Assembly: GCF_030348825.1 (NCBI RefSeq)
Contig: NZ_JAUCES010000005.1
Span: forward strand, 930,001-994,000
Origin: Fictibacillus sp. b24
Lineage (GTDB): Bacteria; Bacillota; Bacilli; Bacillales; Fictibacillaceae
Direction: 5' to 3'
Length of the DNA stretch: 64,000 nt
In this document: in pieces, positions 62,304-64,000 of the stretch
Layout: the number at the start of each line of letters is the position of its first letter
Position numbering within the stretch: the stretch's first letter is position 1
The notes under the pieces: model-generated
What the model saw: only the letters and a program-made list of their open reading frames with translations
Databases searched by the model: none
Told to the model about the DNA's origin: nothing
Translations under genes and position numbers: made by a program

Positions 62304-63146
62304 TTGCTTAAACGTCGAAAAATGAAACTCCGAAAAGGGCCGCTTCCATTCCGGTTTGTACTGCTGATCTCATTTATTCTTTTTACTTTTATAACCATAC
62401 AAGGACTTTGGCTTGTGAACAGAGGCATTGAACCTACGCTTATGCTCATCGCTCAAAAGAAGACGGAAGAAATAGCAGCACTAGCGATAAGTGAAGCAAT
62501 TGATAATGAAATATTAGGTCCTTCAGAGATGGATGATATTATTGAATATAAGACCGATACGGAAGGAAATGTCGTGTTTGCAGGCATTAATCAGAGCGTA
62601 GTTAACAGGGTTGCCAATCAATCACAGAAAGTGGTTCAAAAATACCTCAAGGAAATTGAAGAAGGTAAAGCACATGAAGTAATAAGCAACGAAGAATTAG
62701 GGATAACAGCATATAAAAATGAACCAGGTGTCATTATGGAAATTCCGCTAGGGCAAGCAACGAGAAACTCCTTACTTGCAAACTTAGGTCCTAAAATTCC
62801 AATAAAATTCATGCTCATTGGTGAAGCAAACACGGATATTGAAGAAAAAATCGAGAATTCCGGTATCAATAATACATGGATTAATATTGATATTGTGGTA
62901 ACTGTCAAAACGAGGATTGTTATTCCTTTTGCAACGGAAACAACGGTAGTAAAAAGACCGATTAAGATTACGGCTCAATTCATAAAAGGAGAGGTACCTG
63001 TTTACTACAACCAGTCCGGAGATCCGATTCAGCCTACTGTTCCGATCACTCCTGATTTAAAGGAAAAGCCTAAAGACGATAATGAGCTGGATATCCCGGA
63101 GGAGAGCTCGTCAGAAGAATCGGGTGATGAGGAAGCGGCAGAGTAG
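62304..63146 (+). CDS. yunB: Sporulation protein YunB
   Basis: Membrane protein of 280 residues, a sporulation gene of the mother cell in B. subtilis. The basic N-terminus is followed by one span (FVLLISFILFTFITIQGLWLV, about 18-38), then the YunB domain: AISEAIDNEIL, ITAYKNEPGVIMEIPLGQATRNSLL and KIPIKFMLIGEANTDIEEKIENSGINNTWINIDIVVTVKTRIVIPF (quoted as IPIKFMLIGEANTDI). The acidic tail ends ESGDEEAAE. TTG start with AAAGGGGGG upstream, which is covered by a hairpin. Confidence 0.93.
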   Translation: MLKRRKMKLRKGPLPFRFVLLISFILFTFITIQGLWLVNRGIEPTLMLIAQKKTEEIAALAISEAIDNEILGPSEMDDIIEYKTDTEGNVVFAGINQSVVNRVANQSQKVVQKYLKEIEEGKAHEVISNEELGITAYKNEPGVIMEIPLGQATRNSLLANLGPKIPIKFMLIGEANTDIEEKIENSGINNTWINIDIVVTVKTRIVIPFATETTVVKRPIKITAQFIKGEVPVYYNQSGDPIQPTVPITPDLKEKPKDDNELDIPEESSSEESGDEEAAE

Positions 63147-63178
63147 GATATTCCTGAATTTAACAGTATTCATTTGGG

Positions 63179-63206
63179 TTGACCATTTATACAACTTTGT
63201 TATAAT
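63179..63206 (+). promoter_or_regulatory. Sigma-A promoter of the lysine riboswitch transcript
   Basis: TTGACC, a 16-base spacer, TATAAT. Transcription would begin about 30 bases before the aptamer. Confidence 0.8.
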
Positions 63207-63248
63207 GAGAATTGAATTTAAAATTTTATATGTCTTTAAGCCTATCAC

Positions 63249-63433
63249 CGATGGGGTAGAGGAGCGGATTTTATAAGTACTTTTTCAGAGAGTGACGTCT
63301 GTGAAGAAAAAGAAAAGGAACTTCCGCCGAAGCAAAATGTAAACCGTCTGTTCACTTTTGCTGGGTTTACACTGAAAAAGTGTAAAACTGTCACTGCTTG
63401 GGAATTAAAAGCAGTGGAGGACTACTGATCGAT
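63249..63433 (+). promoter_or_regulatory. Lysine (L-box) riboswitch
   Basis: Conserved L-box blocks occur in order: GTAGAGGAGCGGATTTTATAAGTA, GAACTTCCGCCGAAGCAAA, TTTGCTGGGTTTACACTGA, AAACTGTCACTGCTTGG and GGAGGACTACTG (each quoted in part: TAGAGGAGCGGA, GCCGAAGCAAA, ACTGTCAC, GGAGGACTACTG). P1 arms CGAT...TAG and CTA...ATCG close it. Lysine binding should favour the terminator downstream and reduce the transporter. Confidence 0.9.
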
Positions 63434-63455
63434 GAGGAAAACCATAAATTACTTA

Positions 63456-63505
63456 AGTGATTGATAGCGGGTTATTTCCTTGTCTATTAATCGCTTTTTA
63501 TTTTG
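63456..63505 (+). terminator. Expression-platform terminator of the L-box
   Basis: AGTGATTGATAG pairs with CTATTAATCGCT at all 12 positions (two G-U), then TTTTATTTTGTCTTTTTTT. Confidence 0.85.
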
Positions 63506-63575
63506 TCTTTTTTTCCTCAACGTCCTGTAAACACTCCTCAAAAATCGATGGCTAATGAAAAGAAGGAGGAACATC

Positions 63576-64000
63576 ATGGAATTTGAGAATTCGATTTATT
63601 CATTAATACCGCCCGTTTTGGCCATTTTAATGGTTGTTTTAACACGAAGAGTATTGATCTCTTTAGGGGCTGGAATTGTAGCGGGAGCACTATTGCTTCA
63701 CGATTTTAATATTGGTGCTACATTAAAGGAAATTGGAACGATTGTAAAAGGGCATTTCGTGTCTGACGGAGCATTAAATGAATGGAATGTATATATCCTG
63801 CTGTTTCTATTGATCTTAGGAATGATGACGAGCATTATCTCTTTAGCTGGGGGAAGCCGAGCTTTTGGTGAATGGGCAATTTCCAGAGTGAAAACAAGAA
63901 GAGGTGCACAGCTTTTAACGGTTGTTTTTGGACTAGTTATTTTTATTGATGATTACTTTAATTCACTTGCTGTAGGAAATGTAAGCAGACCGATTACAGA
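63576..64000 (+). CDS. lysW: NhaC-family transporter, probable lysine permease (partial)
   Basis: N-terminal 141 residues of a membrane transporter cut by the window end. SIYSLIPPVLAILMVVLTRRVLISLGAGIVAGALLL (quoted as PPVLAILMVVLTRRV), LILGMMTSIISLAGGSRAFGEW and VIFIDDYFNSLAVGNVSRPIT are NhaC-family motifs. Members placed under an L-box are known as LysW, a lysine transporter, so the riboswitch here points to lysine and not sodium/proton exchange. AAGGAGGAACATC precedes the ATG. Confidence 0.85.
   Translation, partial: MEFENSIYSLIPPVLAILMVVLTRRVLISLGAGIVAGALLLHDFNIGATLKEIGTIVKGHFVSDGALNEWNVYILLFLLILGMMTSIISLAGGSRAFGEWAISRVKTRRGAQLLTVVFGLVIFIDDYFNSLAVGNVSRPIT

Noticed and set aside
63082-63276. 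64-codon frame after yunB
   Set aside because: Overlaps the yunB end, the sigma-A promoter and the lysine aptamer; no ribosome site.

Overview
The window comes from a low-GC, endospore-forming Bacillaceae chromosome. Gene content and order suggest a Fictibacillus-like or neighbouring genus, but this is inferred from gene content alone. Support includes spore genes (a YhcN/YlaJ lipoprotein, tgl, gerA-type genes, yunB), Bacillus-type SigI/RsgI, strong AGGAGG ribosome sites, frequent TTG starts and Bacillus riboswitches. No rRNA, tRNA, phage, transposase or CRISPR array was seen.

Layout. 1-16 kb holds mixed single genes: GNAT, DedA, YhcN-like lipoprotein, BrnQ, an FAD oxidoreductase, a secreted HFCIHF protein, a pair of orphan peptide-type permeases, transglutaminase, an M23 hydrolase, an ECF sigma pair, a DUF4931 protein and a RocB-like peptidase. 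16-31 kb holds a MacB/FtsX-type exporter, peptidase E, a Cu/Zn-SOD-like lipoprotein, a three-gene ABC-2 exporter with an attenuator-like leader, a TM-helix-repeat channel, a ZIP transporter, a second UMP kinase, a gerA-gerC pair without gerB, and a CopD protein. 32-56 kb is collinear, in inverse order, with the yurU-yusM block of B. subtilis: fadM, fadN-fadA-fadE, yusI, gcvH, yusG, yusF, yusE, yusD, metNPQ, yurZ and sufCDSUB. A PQQ-type sugar dehydrogenase, a KGG-repeat protein and sigI-rsgI are interposed. 56-64 kb holds a cysteine-repeat protein with an Ena-like C-terminal domain, a VOC protein, nfrA, yunF, yunC, thyA-dfrA, yunB and a lysine-riboswitch-controlled NhaC-type transporter cut by the window end.

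Regulation visible in the sequence: a SAM (S-box) riboswitch before metNPQ, a lysine (L-box) riboswitch before the last gene, a near-perfect FadR operator before fadN, a CodY-like box before brnQ, and a promoter, cre-like site, nine-codon leader ORF (with stop ten) and terminator ahead of the ABC-2 operon. Hairpins cover or abut the Shine-Dalgarno sites of yunB, the yusD-position gene and the SOD gene, and a 16-bp hairpin lies between sigI and rsgI.

The most striking unexplained structure is a family of about 160-220 bp imperfect palindromes, at least twelve full, half or variant copies plus one decayed copy, always intergenic. One subfamily shows compensatory base changes in its central stem. 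A second pattern is three intergenic arrays of unrelated AT-rich units that share a 20-21 bp period. The best protein novelty is the Cys/Lys-repeat protein with a putative endospore-appendage (DUF3992-like) domain.
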